A stretch of DNA of 64,000 nucleotides from Sphingobium fuliginis (lineage in GTDB: Bacteria > Pseudomonadota > Alphaproteobacteria > Sphingomonadales > Sphingomonadaceae), in contig NZ_SEON01000003.1 of assembly GCF_004152845.1 (NCBI RefSeq), positions 186,001 to 250,000 on the forward strand. Reading direction: 5' to 3'. The position numbers and the translations under genes are program-made. Every line of letters begins with the position of its first letter. The stretch's first letter is position 1. Below, in pieces: positions 9,576-19,866 of the stretch. A model generated the notes under the pieces. The model was not told the origin of the DNA. It was given only the letters and a program-made list of their open reading frames with translations, and ran no database searches.

Positions 9576-10094
9576 ATGCCCGATAGCATCCTTCCCGCGT
9601 CGCTTGTCGAACTGGCCGAGCGCGTCGTCGCCGCCAACCGTCGCGCCGGCCGCACCATCGCCGTGGCGGAAAGCTGCACCGGCGGCCTTGTCTCCGCCGC
9701 ACTGACCGAAATCGCCGGATCGTCCGAAGTGTTCGAAGCTGGTTTCGTCACCTATTCCAATGACATGAAGAGCGAGCTTCTCAAAGTATCGCAGGATGTC
9801 ATCGAAACCTTCGGCGCGGTTTCCATCGCCACCGCCTGGGCCATGGCGCAGGGCGCGCTGAACAAGAGCCACGCCAATGTCGCCGTCGCCATCACCGGCA
9901 TAGCCGGCCCCGGCGGCGGATCGGAGCAGAAACCTGTCGGCACCGTCGTCTTCGCCCGCGCCGAACGCGGCGCCAGCCCCGACAAGATCGTGGCCGACAT
10001 GCATTATTTCGGGGATACGGGCCGGGGCGGCGTCCGCCTTCAGGCGGCGCTGTGCGCGCTCGAACTGCTGCTGCCCGACTCGCCCGCGCCATAA
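9576..10094 (+). CDS. pncC: NMN amidohydrolase / CinA C-terminal domain protein
   Basis: 172 residues corresponding to the stand-alone CinA C-terminal domain. Motifs seen: AVAESCTGGLVSAAL near the N terminus with the catalytic serine, GFVTYSNDMKSELL, and AITGIAGPGGGSEQKPVGTV. The family deamidates nicotinamide mononucleotide to nicotinate mononucleotide in the pyridine nucleotide cycle. It begins 5 bases after ispDF, so the two are probably cotranscribed. Its last 55 bases overlap the 3' end of the convergent ratA-like gene; both frames stay open through the overlap. Confidence 0.93.
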   Translation: MPDSILPASLVELAERVVAANRRAGRTIAVAESCTGGLVSAALTEIAGSSEVFEAGFVTYSNDMKSELLKVSQDVIETFGAVSIATAWAMAQGALNKSHANVAVAITGIAGPGGGSEQKPVGTVVFARAERGASPDKIVADMHYFGDTGRGGVRLQAALCALELLLPDSPAP

Positions 10095-10516
10095 AGCTCC
10101 GCCGCGCGGGTTTCGAACGCGCCGATCATCTTGCGCAGCGCCTTGTCGAACACCTGGCCGGCCAGCATCTCGAACAGCTTGCTCTTGAATTCGAACTCGA
10201 CCTCGAAATCCACCAGAACGCCGCCCTTGCCGTCGTCGCGAAAGCTCCATTCATTGTGGAGATGCTTCAAGGGCCCATCCAGATAATCGACCCGCACATG
10301 ATCCGGCCTATGCTTGTGCACGCGGGACGTGAAGCTCTCCTTGATCCCCTTGAACCCGACGATCATGTCCGCGACCATTTCCGAATCGCTATCGGACCGC
10401 ACCCGGATCGCGCTGACCCAGGGCAGGAATTCGGGATAGGCCTCCACATTCGCCACCAGGTCGAACATCTGTTCGGGCGTATAGGGAAGCGGCCTCGTTT
10501 CGTTATGCTTTGGCAT
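10040..10516 (-). CDS. RatA/COQ10-like START-domain protein
   Basis: 158 residues of the SRPBCC/START fold (polyketide cyclase-like family). The opening MPKHNETRPLPYTPEQMFDLVANVEAYPEFLPW is the family hallmark, followed by GFKGIKESFTSRV and VDFEVEFEFKSKLFE. Bacterial members are called RatA (reported to bind the 50S subunit in E. coli), and the eukaryotic relative COQ10 binds coenzyme Q; which role applies here cannot be decided from sequence. The Ser-rich tail (GESGSSSSSAHSAA) is encoded by the stretch that overlaps pncC tail to tail. The start at 10516 lies 4 bases after the lipA stop, so it is likely cotranscribed with lipA. Confidence 0.88.
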   Translation of the reverse strand: MPKHNETRPLPYTPEQMFDLVANVEAYPEFLPWVSAIRVRSDSDSEMVADMIVGFKGIKESFTSRVHKHRPDHVRVDYLDGPLKHLHNEWSFRDDGKGGVLVDFEVEFEFKSKLFEMLAGQVFDKALRKMIGAFETRAAELYGAGESGSSSSSAHSAA

Positions 10517-10520
10517 CGGC

Positions 10521-11459
10521 TTATTGGCCGGCCTTCGCCAGTTGCGCCTCGCGGGCCGCGCGCATTTCCGCGAAATCCTTGCCCGCATGATAGCTCGAGC
10601 GGGTCAGCGGGCTCGACGCCACCTGCAGGAAGCCCTTGGCCCGCGCAATCGCCGCATAGGCGTTGAACGCCGCCGGAGTGACGAACTCCATCACCTTGGC
10701 GTGCTTGGGCGTCGGCTGGAGATATTGCCCCATGGTCAGGAAGTCGATGTCGGCGGAGCGCATGTCGTCCATCACCTGATGGACCTCCAGCCGCTCCTCC
10801 CCCAGACCCAGCATGATGCCCGACTTGGTGAAGATCGACGGATCGAGCTTCTTCACCGTCTCCAGCAGCCGCAGCGACGCATAATAGCGCGCGCCCGGGC
10901 GAATGGTCGGATAGAGGCGCGGCACCGTCTCCAGATTATGGTTATAGACGTCCGGTCGCGCCGCGACGATCATCTCGACGGCGCGTTCATGCTTGTTGCG
11001 GAAGTCCGGCGTCAGGATTTCGATGGTCGTGTCCGGGGTCGTGCGGCGCAGCGCCTCGATCACCTTCACGAACTGCGACGCGCCGCCATCGGGCAGGTCG
11101 TCGCGGTCGACGGAGGTGATGACGATATGCTCCAGCCCCATTTCCGCGCAGGCATCGGCCAGATTCTGCGGCTCGTTGGGATCGACCTTGCGCGGCATGC
11201 CGGTCTTGACGTTGCAGAAGGCGCAGGCCCGCGTACAGACATCGCCCAGGATCATCACGGTCGCATGCTTCTTGGTCCAGCACTCCCCGATGTTCGGGCA
11301 GGCCGCCTCCTCGCACACCGTCGCCAGCCCCTTGGTCCGCATCAGCTTGCGCGTCTCGTGATAGCCGGGGCTGGTCGGCGCCTTCACGCGAATCCAGTCG
11401 GGCTTGCGGGCGCGCTCGGGACGAGTGGCGGGCGCGGGGATCGGGACGATGTCGGTCAT
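10521..11459 (-). CDS. lipA: Lipoyl synthase
   Basis: 312 residues. It holds both iron-sulfur cluster motifs of lipoyl synthases: [12 protein letters not shown] (CX4CX5C, auxiliary cluster that donates sulfur) and CTRACAFC (CX3CX2C, radical-SAM cluster). Other landmarks are the C-terminal [24 protein letters not shown] segment and the final RSSYHAG. The enzyme inserts two sulfur atoms into octanoyl groups on E2 subunits and the H protein. The start is placed at ATG 11459 ([10 protein letters not shown]); an upstream ATG at 11504 would run into the promoter space shared with the divergent carbonic anhydrase gene. ratA follows closely. Confidence 0.96.
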   Translation of the reverse strand: MTDIVPIPAPATRPERARKPDWIRVKAPTSPGYHETRKLMRTKGLATVCEEAACPNIGECWTKKHATVMILGDVCTRACAFCNVKTGMPRKVDPNEPQNLADACAEMGLEHIVITSVDRDDLPDGGASQFVKVIEALRRTTPDTTIEILTPDFRNKHERAVEMIVAARPDVYNHNLETVPRLYPTIRPGARYYASLRLLETVKKLDPSIFTKSGIMLGLGEERLEVHQVMDDMRSADIDFLTMGQYLQPTPKHAKVMEFVTPAAFNAYAAIARAKGFLQVASSPLTRSSYHAGKDFAEMRAAREAQLAKAGQ

Positions 11460-11524
11460 GCGCCCCAGATAGCGATGCGAGAGCGCTCTTGCCAGCCCCA
11501 TCATTGTTCGGCACAGACCGGCGC

Positions 11525-12175
11525 ATGACCGATTTCGCTGATATGCTCGCCGGCTATCGCCGCTTCCGCAACACCGGTTGGACCCAGCAGCGGGAGCGAT
11601 GGGATGAACTGAGCGAGGGGCAGAGCCCCCGCGTCATGGTCATCGCCTGTTCCGACAGCCGAGTCGATCCCGCACAGATATTCGACACCAGCCCCGGCGA
11701 GATCTTCGTGGTCCGCAATGTCGCGGCGCTGGTGCCCCCCTTTGAAACCAATCCCGGCCGCCACGGCGTCTCCGCGGCGCTGGAATTCGCGGTCCAGGTG
11801 CTCAAGGTGGGCGAGATCGTCGTCATGGGCCATGGCAAATGCGGCGGCTGCAAGGCGGCGCTCAGCCATTCGCTGAAAGACGCGCCTCCCGGCGAGGGCG
11901 GCTTCATCCACAACTGGATCGAACTGCTGGACGAAGCGCGGGAAAAGGTGGTCCAACGCTTTGGCGCGGATGACGGCCGCGACGCCGAACGCGCCATGGA
12001 GCAGGAAGGCGTCAAGGTCAGCCTGGCCAATCTGCGCACCTTCCCCTGCGTCCGCACTAAGGAACGGAGCGGCGAGATCAGGCTGATCGGCGCCTTCTTC
12101 GCCATTGCCGACGGCCAGCTCCACCTGCTGGACGAGGCGAGCGGCCAGTTCAGCCCGGCGGCGCTGGAAGCCTGA
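11525..12175 (+). CDS. Beta-class carbonic anhydrase
   Basis: 216 residues. Zinc ligands are visible as Cys42 (in CSDSRVDP, together with the Asp44-Arg46 dyad), His103 and Cys106 (in GHGKCGGC). It interconverts CO2 and bicarbonate, feeding carboxylases such as those of the propionyl-CoA pathway and fatty acid synthesis. The start is ATG 11525, 65 bases from the divergent lipA start. The stop shares one base with the ATG of the NYN protein gene (TGATG), indicating translational coupling. Confidence 0.94.
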   Translation: MTDFADMLAGYRRFRNTGWTQQRERWDELSEGQSPRVMVIACSDSRVDPAQIFDTSPGEIFVVRNVAALVPPFETNPGRHGVSAALEFAVQVLKVGEIVVMGHGKCGGCKAALSHSLKDAPPGEGGFIHNWIELLDEAREKVVQRFGADDGRDAERAMEQEGVKVSLANLRTFPCVRTKERSGEIRLIGAFFAIADGQLHLLDEASGQFSPAALEA

Positions 12176-12909
12176 TGACCGCGCCGATCCCCAGCGGCAA
12201 TATCGCCCTGCTGATCGATGCCGACAATGTCTCCGCCGACCATTTCGACCCGGTGCTGACGGTCCTGGCGGAACTGGGCACCGTCAATATCCGGCGCGCC
12301 TATGGCAATTGGAGCAAGCCCGCGCTCAAGGGATGGGCGCGGCAGGCCGTGACGCAGGCCATCGAAACGCAGCAGCAGTTCGACCTCACCCGGGGCAAGA
12401 ACGCCACCGACATGAAGATGACGATCGACGCCATGGACCTGATGGCGTCGGGCCGGGTCACCGGCTTCGGCCTGATGTCGAGCGACAGCGATTTCACGCC
12501 GCTCGTCACCCGCATCCGGCAGGAAGGCCTGCCGGTCTATGGCTTCGGAACGGACAAGACGCCGCAGGCCTTCCGCAGCGCCTGCACCCGCTTCATCGAC
12601 GTCGGGGCGCTCGCCAGCGCAAGAACGGCGCCCGCCGAACTGGAGGAGTCGGCGGCGGAACCCGCCTCCCCCGACGCGCCCGAAGTCGCGCCCGATCTCG
12701 TCAAGCTGTTGATCGACGCCTATAATGCCGTCAAACGCGACGATCAGGGCTTCGCCCGCCTCAGCGAAGTGGGCCAGCTCGCCGGGAACCGCTCCAGTTT
12801 CGACACGCGCAACTATGGGTTCAAGCGGCTGTCCGACCTTGTCCGCTCGATCAATAATTTCAAGGTGGAGAGCCGCGACGGCCAGACCTGGATCAAGCGG
12901 GTGCACTGA
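12175..12909 (+). CDS. NYN domain ribonuclease-like protein with C-terminal LOTUS (OST-HTH) domain
   Basis: 244 residues. The N-terminal NYN/PIN-like nuclease domain (about 8-145) shows the acidic residues expected for metal binding: LLIDADNVS, KNATDMKMTIDAMDLM, and SSDSDFTPL. After an Ala/Pro/Glu-rich linker comes a LOTUS/OST-HTH domain (about 168-244: LVKLLIDAYNAVKRDDQGFARLSEVGQLA... IKRVH), a winged-helix fold that binds RNA in eukaryotes. A role in RNA cleavage or binding is inferred from fold only. It overlaps the carbonic anhydrase stop by one base and its own stop overlaps the acylphosphatase ATG, so the three are one tight unit. Confidence 0.88.
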   Translation: MTAPIPSGNIALLIDADNVSADHFDPVLTVLAELGTVNIRRAYGNWSKPALKGWARQAVTQAIETQQQFDLTRGKNATDMKMTIDAMDLMASGRVTGFGLMSSDSDFTPLVTRIRQEGLPVYGFGTDKTPQAFRSACTRFIDVGALASARTAPAELEESAAEPASPDAPEVAPDLVKLLIDAYNAVKRDDQGFARLSEVGQLAGNRSSFDTRNYGFKRLSDLVRSINNFKVESRDGQTWIKRVH

Positions 12910-13190
12910 TGACCATCCTCGCCCGCCACCTGACGATCCTCGGCCGGGTGCAGGGCGTGTTCTACCGCAACTGGGCCGTCGAAACGGCCCGGGGTCTCAA
13001 CCTGACAGGCTGGGTACGCAACCGCATGGACGGCAGCGTGGAGGCGCTGGTGGAAGGACCGCGGGATGCGGTGGAGCGGTTCGTCCTGCTGGCGCGACAA
13101 GGCCCGCCCGCCGCGCAGGTCGCGCGGATAGAGGCCAAGGATGTCGCGGTCGGGGGACATGAATCATTTCAGAAGCGGCCGACCGCCTGA
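12909..13190 (+). CDS. acyP: Acylphosphatase
   Basis: 93 residues, the normal size. The catalytic arginine is Arg20 in GRVQGVFYRNW and the catalytic asparagine Asn38 in GWVRNRMDGSVEALVEG. It hydrolyses acyl phosphates such as carbamoyl phosphate or 1,3-bisphosphoglycerate. The ATG overlaps the stop of the NYN gene (TGATG). The C terminus is a little longer and more divergent than usual. Confidence 0.94.
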   Translation: MTILARHLTILGRVQGVFYRNWAVETARGLNLTGWVRNRMDGSVEALVEGPRDAVERFVLLARQGPPAAQVARIEAKDVAVGGHESFQKRPTA

Positions 13191-13309
13191 CTTCGCCGGG
13201 CGGGCGGACGGGCGGAAAGGAAAATCGCGTCCTTGGGCCGAGGCGAGCGGCCCCGTCCGCTTTTCCGGCCCGCCTGTCTCAGCGGGCAACCCCATCGGCC
13301 GATATTCCC

Positions 13310-13365
13310 ATGAACGACGAAAAGCCCCGCTTGTGCGTTGGAGCGCTTCCCACTAAATCGCCCGC

Positions 13366-13369
<4 letters not shown>
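13310..13369 (+). CDS. Possible 19-codon leader peptide overlapping the alaS start
   Basis: A short frame, [19 protein letters not shown], ends with a TGA that overlaps the alaS ATG (ATGA). Such coupling is how leader peptides can control a downstream synthetase gene. No clear Shine-Dalgarno sequence precedes it, it holds only two alanine codons, and short frames arise often by chance in this GC-rich DNA, so this is a weak call. The surrounding 13191-13365 gap shows GC-rich inverted segments but no other gene. Confidence 0.2.
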
Positions 13370-16020
<2,651 letters not shown>

Positions 16021-16318
16021 CCGCGCGGCCGGCCCGATATTCGACCGCAGGCCATGCACCGCGGGGTGAGCGGCGCCCTCCTTCTACCCGGAAGGACGGA
16101 GTCGCTCTCCCACCCGTTCAGCTTGCGCCTGTCGAAGCCCCGCTTCTTTCTCGAAGAGAAGCGCTCCACGGCAAGCCCAAAGAGACGGATATTGGGTGAT
16201 CCGGTCCAGACCCGACAGCAACAGGGCTGAGTGCCTGGCTCTCTGCAAGAAGGAATGGAACTGCACGACCGGCTCACGGCAACCTGACCCGGCACAAAAG
16301 CACGTACCGCCCAAGCCC
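16021..16318. other. Intergenic stretch after alaS with a half copy of a dispersed repeat
   Basis: No convincing gene is present. Bases 16113-16162 carry a half copy of the CCGTTCG...CTGTCGAAGCCC repeat (family D, see 24005 and 39728), followed by a small hairpin GCTTCT...AGAAGC. It lies between the convergent alaS and ahcY genes. Confidence 0.6.
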
Positions 16319-16347
16319 AAAAAAAAGGGGAGGCTCGATGCCTCCCC
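16319..16347 (-). terminator. Rho-independent terminator of ahcY
   Basis: Read on the minus strand, an 8-base GC stem (GGGGAGGC / GCCTCCCC) with a 5-base loop is followed by a run of at least seven T. It starts 13 bases after the ahcY stop codon. This is one of the few textbook intrinsic terminators in the window. Confidence 0.9.
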
Positions 16348-16359
16348 TTCCCATCCCGC

Positions 16360-17769
16360 TCAGTAGCGGTAATGATCCGGCTTGAATGGCCCTTCCTGGG
16401 TCACACCGATATAGGCGGCCTGCTTGGGCGTCAGCTTCGACAGCTTCACGCCCAGCTTCTCCAGGTGGAGCGCCGCCACCTTCTCGTCCAGATGCTTGGG
16501 CAGCACATAGACGTCGTTCTTATACTCATCCGACTTGGTCCAAAGCTCGATCTGCGCCAGCACCTGGTTGGTGAAGGACGATGACATGACAAAGCTCGGA
16601 TGGCCGGTGGCGCAGCCCAGGTTCACCAGCCGGCCCTTCGCCAGCACGATGATCTTCTTGCCGTCGGGGAACTCGACCTCGTCGACCTGCGGCTTGATCT
16701 CGGTCCACTTCATGTTGTTGAGGCCCGCGATCTGGATCTCGCTGTCGAAATGGCCGATATTGCACACGATCGCCATGTTCTTCATGGCGCGCATATGGTC
16801 GACGGTGATGACGTCCTCATTGCCGGTCGCGGTGACGAAGATGTCGGCGCGGGTGGCCGCCTCTTCCATGGTGACGACTTCATAGCCCTCCATTGCCGCC
16901 TGCAACGCGCAGATCGGATCGATCTCCGTCACCAGCACGCGCGCACCGCCATTGCGGAGCGAAGCGGCCGAACCCTTGCCCACGTCACCGAAGCCGGCGA
17001 CCACGGCGACCTTGCCGGCCAGCATGACGTCGGTGGCGCGACGGATGGCGTCGACCAACGATTCCTTGCAGCCATAGAGATTGTCGAACTTCGACTTGGT
17101 GACGCTGTCGTTGACGTTGATCGCCGGGAAGGGCAGCTTGCCCTTCTTCGCCAGTTCATAAAGGCGGTGGACGCCGGTCGTGGTCTCTTCCGACACGCCC
17201 TTGATGGCCTTGACCGTCTCGGTCAGATAGCCCGGACGCTCGGCCAGGAAGCGCTTCAGCGTCGCGACGAAGATTTCCTCTTCCTCGTTGCCGGGGGTGA
17301 ACAGTTCTTCCCCGGCCTCGACGCGGGCGCCCCACAGCGCGAACATGGTGGCGTCGCCGCCATCGTCCAGGATCATGTTGCAGACCGTATCGCCCCAGTC
17401 GAAGATGCGGATGACATAGTCCCAATATTCCTCCAGCGTCTCGCCCTTGACGGCGAACACCGGGATGCCCCGCGCGGCGATGGCGGCGGCGGCATGATCC
17501 TGGGTCGAGAAGATGTTGCACGACGCCCAGCGGATTTCGGCGCCCAGTTCCGCCAGCGTCTCGATCAGCACGGCGGTCTGGATCGTCATGTGCAGCGACC
17601 CGGTGATGCGCGCGCCCTTCAGCGGCTTGGCGGCGCCGAATTCGGCGCGCAGGGCCATCAGGCCCGGCATTTCGGTTTCCGCGATTTCGATTTCCTTGCG
17701 GCCGAAAGCGGCAAGGCCGATGTCGCGGATCACATAATCCTGCGCCTGGGTGGCGGGTGCGGTGGCCAC
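16360..17769 (-). CDS. ahcY: S-adenosylhomocysteine hydrolase
   Basis: 469 residues, NAD-dependent. Seen: the N-terminal [16 protein letters not shown], the NAD-binding glycine motif [27 protein letters not shown], and the typical C terminus FKPDHYRY. The length fits the group with a 40-residue insert ([18 protein letters not shown] region). It splits SAH into adenosine and homocysteine and so relieves product inhibition of SAM-dependent methyltransferases. A 20-base palindrome 101 bases upstream is a likely operator, and a strong terminator follows the stop. Confidence 0.97.
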   Translation of the reverse strand: MATAPATQAQDYVIRDIGLAAFGRKEIEIAETEMPGLMALRAEFGAAKPLKGARITGSLHMTIQTAVLIETLAELGAEIRWASCNIFSTQDHAAAAIAARGIPVFAVKGETLEEYWDYVIRIFDWGDTVCNMILDDGGDATMFALWGARVEAGEELFTPGNEEEEIFVATLKRFLAERPGYLTETVKAIKGVSEETTTGVHRLYELAKKGKLPFPAINVNDSVTKSKFDNLYGCKESLVDAIRRATDVMLAGKVAVVAGFGDVGKGSAASLRNGGARVLVTEIDPICALQAAMEGYEVVTMEEAATRADIFVTATGNEDVITVDHMRAMKNMAIVCNIGHFDSEIQIAGLNNMKWTEIKPQVDEVEFPDGKKIIVLAKGRLVNLGCATGHPSFVMSSSFTNQVLAQIELWTKSDEYKNDVYVLPKHLDEKVAALHLEKLGVKLSKLTPKQAAYIGVTQEGPFKPDHYRY

Positions 17770-18440
17770 GAGCCTGTCTCCATATCGTTAAGATTGAGGC
17801 CGCCGCCCGATTGAACGAACGGCGACGATGGGCTGGGCTTTACCAATCGCCGCCATCCAAGGCAACTCAATATAAAGTTTTCTTTATGTCTTATTCGGCA
17901 GGACCGCGCACCGCGACCTTCACCGGCGCGCCGGATGAGGTCGTCCGTTTTCCGCACCTTCTCCGCCACCGCCGTGACGATGTCGCACCGCGCGCCGGAC
18001 AGATGCGGGCTGATCGCCGCCGCATCGGCCAGTTCCAACAAGGCCGACCGGCTGGGCGGCAGGGCGTTGGCGGCGTCCGTGATCGACTGGAGGTCGCGGC
18101 AGCCCAGCCCGTCCGCGCCCGCGCCATAGACATTGGCGAGGCCCGTGACGTAATTGTCATAAGCCCCCAGCGCGCCAACCGCCCCGGCGGCCGAGCGGAA
18201 ATGCTCGCGCAGCTCGTCATTCACCTGCGTCAGCGTCTCGCGCTTTTCCCGGATGAAGCGGTTATAGCTGGCAAGGAAGTCATGTCCCGTCGCCCGGCAC
18301 CGCAGCGCAGATACCATCAGCATCATCTCGAAATCCCGGATTTGCGCTGCTTCCACGGCGGTCTGCTTCCAGCAGGTCGCCGCCGTGGCCGGCGCAAGCG
18401 GCATCGTCGCGGCAAGCGCCGCTGCGATCAATATCCTCAT
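17730..18440 (-). CDS. Secreted protein of unknown function, C terminus uncertain
   Basis: The frame has 236 codons and begins with a clear signal peptide ([20 protein letters not shown]). The mature part has four spaced cysteines (in TCWKQT, ALRCRAT, LGCRDLQ, ARCDIVT) and looks like a helical periplasmic protein; I do not recognise the family. The last 60 or so codons are doubtful: they run through the ahcY operator and 40 bases into ahcY. In the neighbouring frame the protein would end ...[11 protein letters not shown] with a TAA at 17891, just before the operator, so a one-base shift near 17935 may be real or a sequencing error. Confidence 0.6.
   Translation of the reverse strand: MRILIAAALAATMPLAPATAATCWKQTAVEAAQIRDFEMMLMVSALRCRATGHDFLASYNRFIREKRETLTQVNDELREHFRSAAGAVGALGAYDNYVTGLANVYGAGADGLGCRDLQSITDAANALPPSRSALLELADAAAISPHLSGARCDIVTAVAEKVRKTDDLIRRAGEGRGARSCRIRHKENFILSCLGWRRLVKPSPSSPFVQSGGGLNLNDMETGSWPPHPPPRRRIM
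17870..17889. promoter_or_regulatory. Palindromic operator upstream of ahcY (SahR-like)
   Basis: Two 8-base arms, ATATAAAG and CTTTATGT, flank four bases, a near-perfect inverted repeat in an otherwise GC-rich region. It resembles the ATAAAG-N-CTTTAT sites that I recall for SahR, an ArsR-family regulator of the SAH/methionine cycle in proteobacteria. Its place just upstream of ahcY fits that role. No SahR gene is in this window. Confidence 0.6.
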
Positions 18441-18603
18441 GAGTTGAACCCCCGTCCAATTGCCCGAGGATCAGGGTGCGCTCATCCGGTTGCCGGACTC
18501 TCAACGGCGAAGGTTAGCCGGATTTTACCGTAAAGGGTTCAGTTACGCCAAGGCAACAAGCCCCCAATGCAGCCATGCTTACGGTGACGTTCCGAAAGGC
18601 CGG

Positions 18604-19164
18604 TCAGGCCGATCCCGCGCCGCTGACCAGATGGGAGGCATCGACTCCGGCCGCGGCATAGGCGGCCGACCATTTCCGCGCCGCCGGCACGTCGAACAGA
18701 AGCTCAGGGGTGCAGTCGGTCGGAAACCAGCTTTCCCCGTTCATTTCCTCATCCAGTTGCCCCGCGCCCCACCCGGCATAGCCAAGCGCGACCAGATAGC
18801 GACTCGGCCCCTTCCCTTCCGCAATCGCCTTCAGTATCTCCAGCGAGCCGGACAGGCCCCATCCTTCGCCCACGGCGACCATGTCATGACCGCTCCAGTC
18901 CAGGGAATGCAGGACGAAGCCGCGCCGGGGTTCGACCGGCCCGCCGCGCAGCACGGGAGAATCCGGAACGTCGCCGGGTTCGATGTCGAAGCTCTCCAGC
19001 AGGTCGTGCAGGCTGACCCCGTCGATCTCATCGCTGACCGCGATCCCCAACGATCCATTCTCGTCATGCACGCACATGGCGATGACGGAATGATCGAACC
19101 GCATGTCCTCCATTCCCGGCAGGGCAAGCAGGAACTGTCCGGCATAGGAGCGTGCTGTGGTCAT
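18604..19164 (-). CDS. YqgE/AlgH family protein
   Basis: 186 residues from ATG 19164. Family signatures are present: YAGQFLLALPGMEDMRFDHSVI at the start, VLRGGPVEPRRGFVLHS, and LGYAGWGAGQLDEEM. The biochemical role of the family (DUF179) is unsettled; in Pseudomonas AlgH has been linked to alginate gene control. It stands alone, divergent from the peroxiredoxin gene with 146 bases between them. Confidence 0.92.
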   Translation of the reverse strand: MTTARSYAGQFLLALPGMEDMRFDHSVIAMCVHDENGSLGIAVSDEIDGVSLHDLLESFDIEPGDVPDSPVLRGGPVEPRRGFVLHSLDWSGHDMVAVGEGWGLSGSLEILKAIAEGKGPSRYLVALGYAGWGAGQLDEEMNGESWFPTDCTPELLFDVPAARKWSAAYAAAGVDASHLVSGAGSA

Positions 19165-19310
19165 GGCGCGACTATACGCCCCTTGTCGCCTTTGCCAATG
19201 GCGGGCCGTCGCTTGGGCGGGGCAGCGCGCCATATTCCATGGCTCCCCCTTGACAGACAGGGCGGCAGGGCCAACGTGCCGCGAACCCCAACAAGGCCAG
19301 GAGGCAGACG

Positions 19311-19793
19311 ATGACCATTTCGAAGGGCGAACGCATCCCCAGCACCACTTTCGTCAAGATGACCGAAAACGGTCCCGAGCAGGTTGCTTCGGACGATTTC
19401 TTCGCGGGCCGCACCGTCGCGCTCTTCTCCGTGCCGGGGGCCTTCACCCCCACCTGCTCCGCGCGCCATCTGCCCGGCTTCGTCGATAAGGCGGAGGAAC
19501 TGAAGGGCAAGGGCGTGGATGAAATCGCCTGCACCGCGGTCAACGACGCCTTCGTCATGGGCGCCTGGGGCAAGTCCGCCAGCGCCGACGGCAAGGTGAC
19601 GATGCTGGCCGACGGCAATGGCGACTTCGCGCAGGCCGTCGGCCTTACCATGGACGGCAGCAAGTTCGGCATGGGCACGCGCGGGCAGCGCTTCTCCATG
19701 ATCGTCAAGGACGGCGTCGTTACGGAGCTGAATGTCGAAGCGCCGGGTGATTTCAAGGTGTCGTCAGCCGAATATCTGCTCGACCAGATCTGA
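19311..19793 (+). CDS. Peroxiredoxin, Prx5 type
   Basis: 160 residues. The peroxidatic cysteine lies in VPGAFTPTCSARHLPGF, the Prx5/PrxII signature. It reduces hydrogen and alkyl peroxides, probably using glutathione/glutaredoxin or thioredoxin. A strong ribosome site (AGGAGG) precedes the ATG by 6 bases, which suggests high expression. A hairpin with a T-containing tail follows the stop. Confidence 0.95.
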   Translation: MTISKGERIPSTTFVKMTENGPEQVASDDFFAGRTVALFSVPGAFTPTCSARHLPGFVDKAEELKGKGVDEIACTAVNDAFVMGAWGKSASADGKVTMLADGNGDFAQAVGLTMDGSKFGMGTRGQRFSMIVKDGVVTELNVEAPGDFKVSSAEYLLDQI

Positions 19794-19802
19794 TTTCCGG
19801 GG

Positions 19803-19836
19803 GATGTGCGCCCGCTATCCGGGCGCGCATCTTCCT
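19803..19836 (+). terminator. Candidate terminator after the peroxiredoxin gene
   Basis: Twelve-base arms (GATGTGCGCCCG and CGGGCGCGCATC, one G-T pair) with a 5-base loop start 10 bases after the stop. The following TTCCTT is only partly T-rich, so termination may be weak. Confidence 0.55.
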
Positions 19837-19866
19837 TCGGTCATATAAGTGCGTTACCAAGGCTCG

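Noticed and set aside
10040..10516. RatA as the toxin of a toxin-antitoxin system
   Set aside because: The gene is next to lipA with no ratB partner visible, and the fold equally fits a COQ10-like ubiquinone-binding role.
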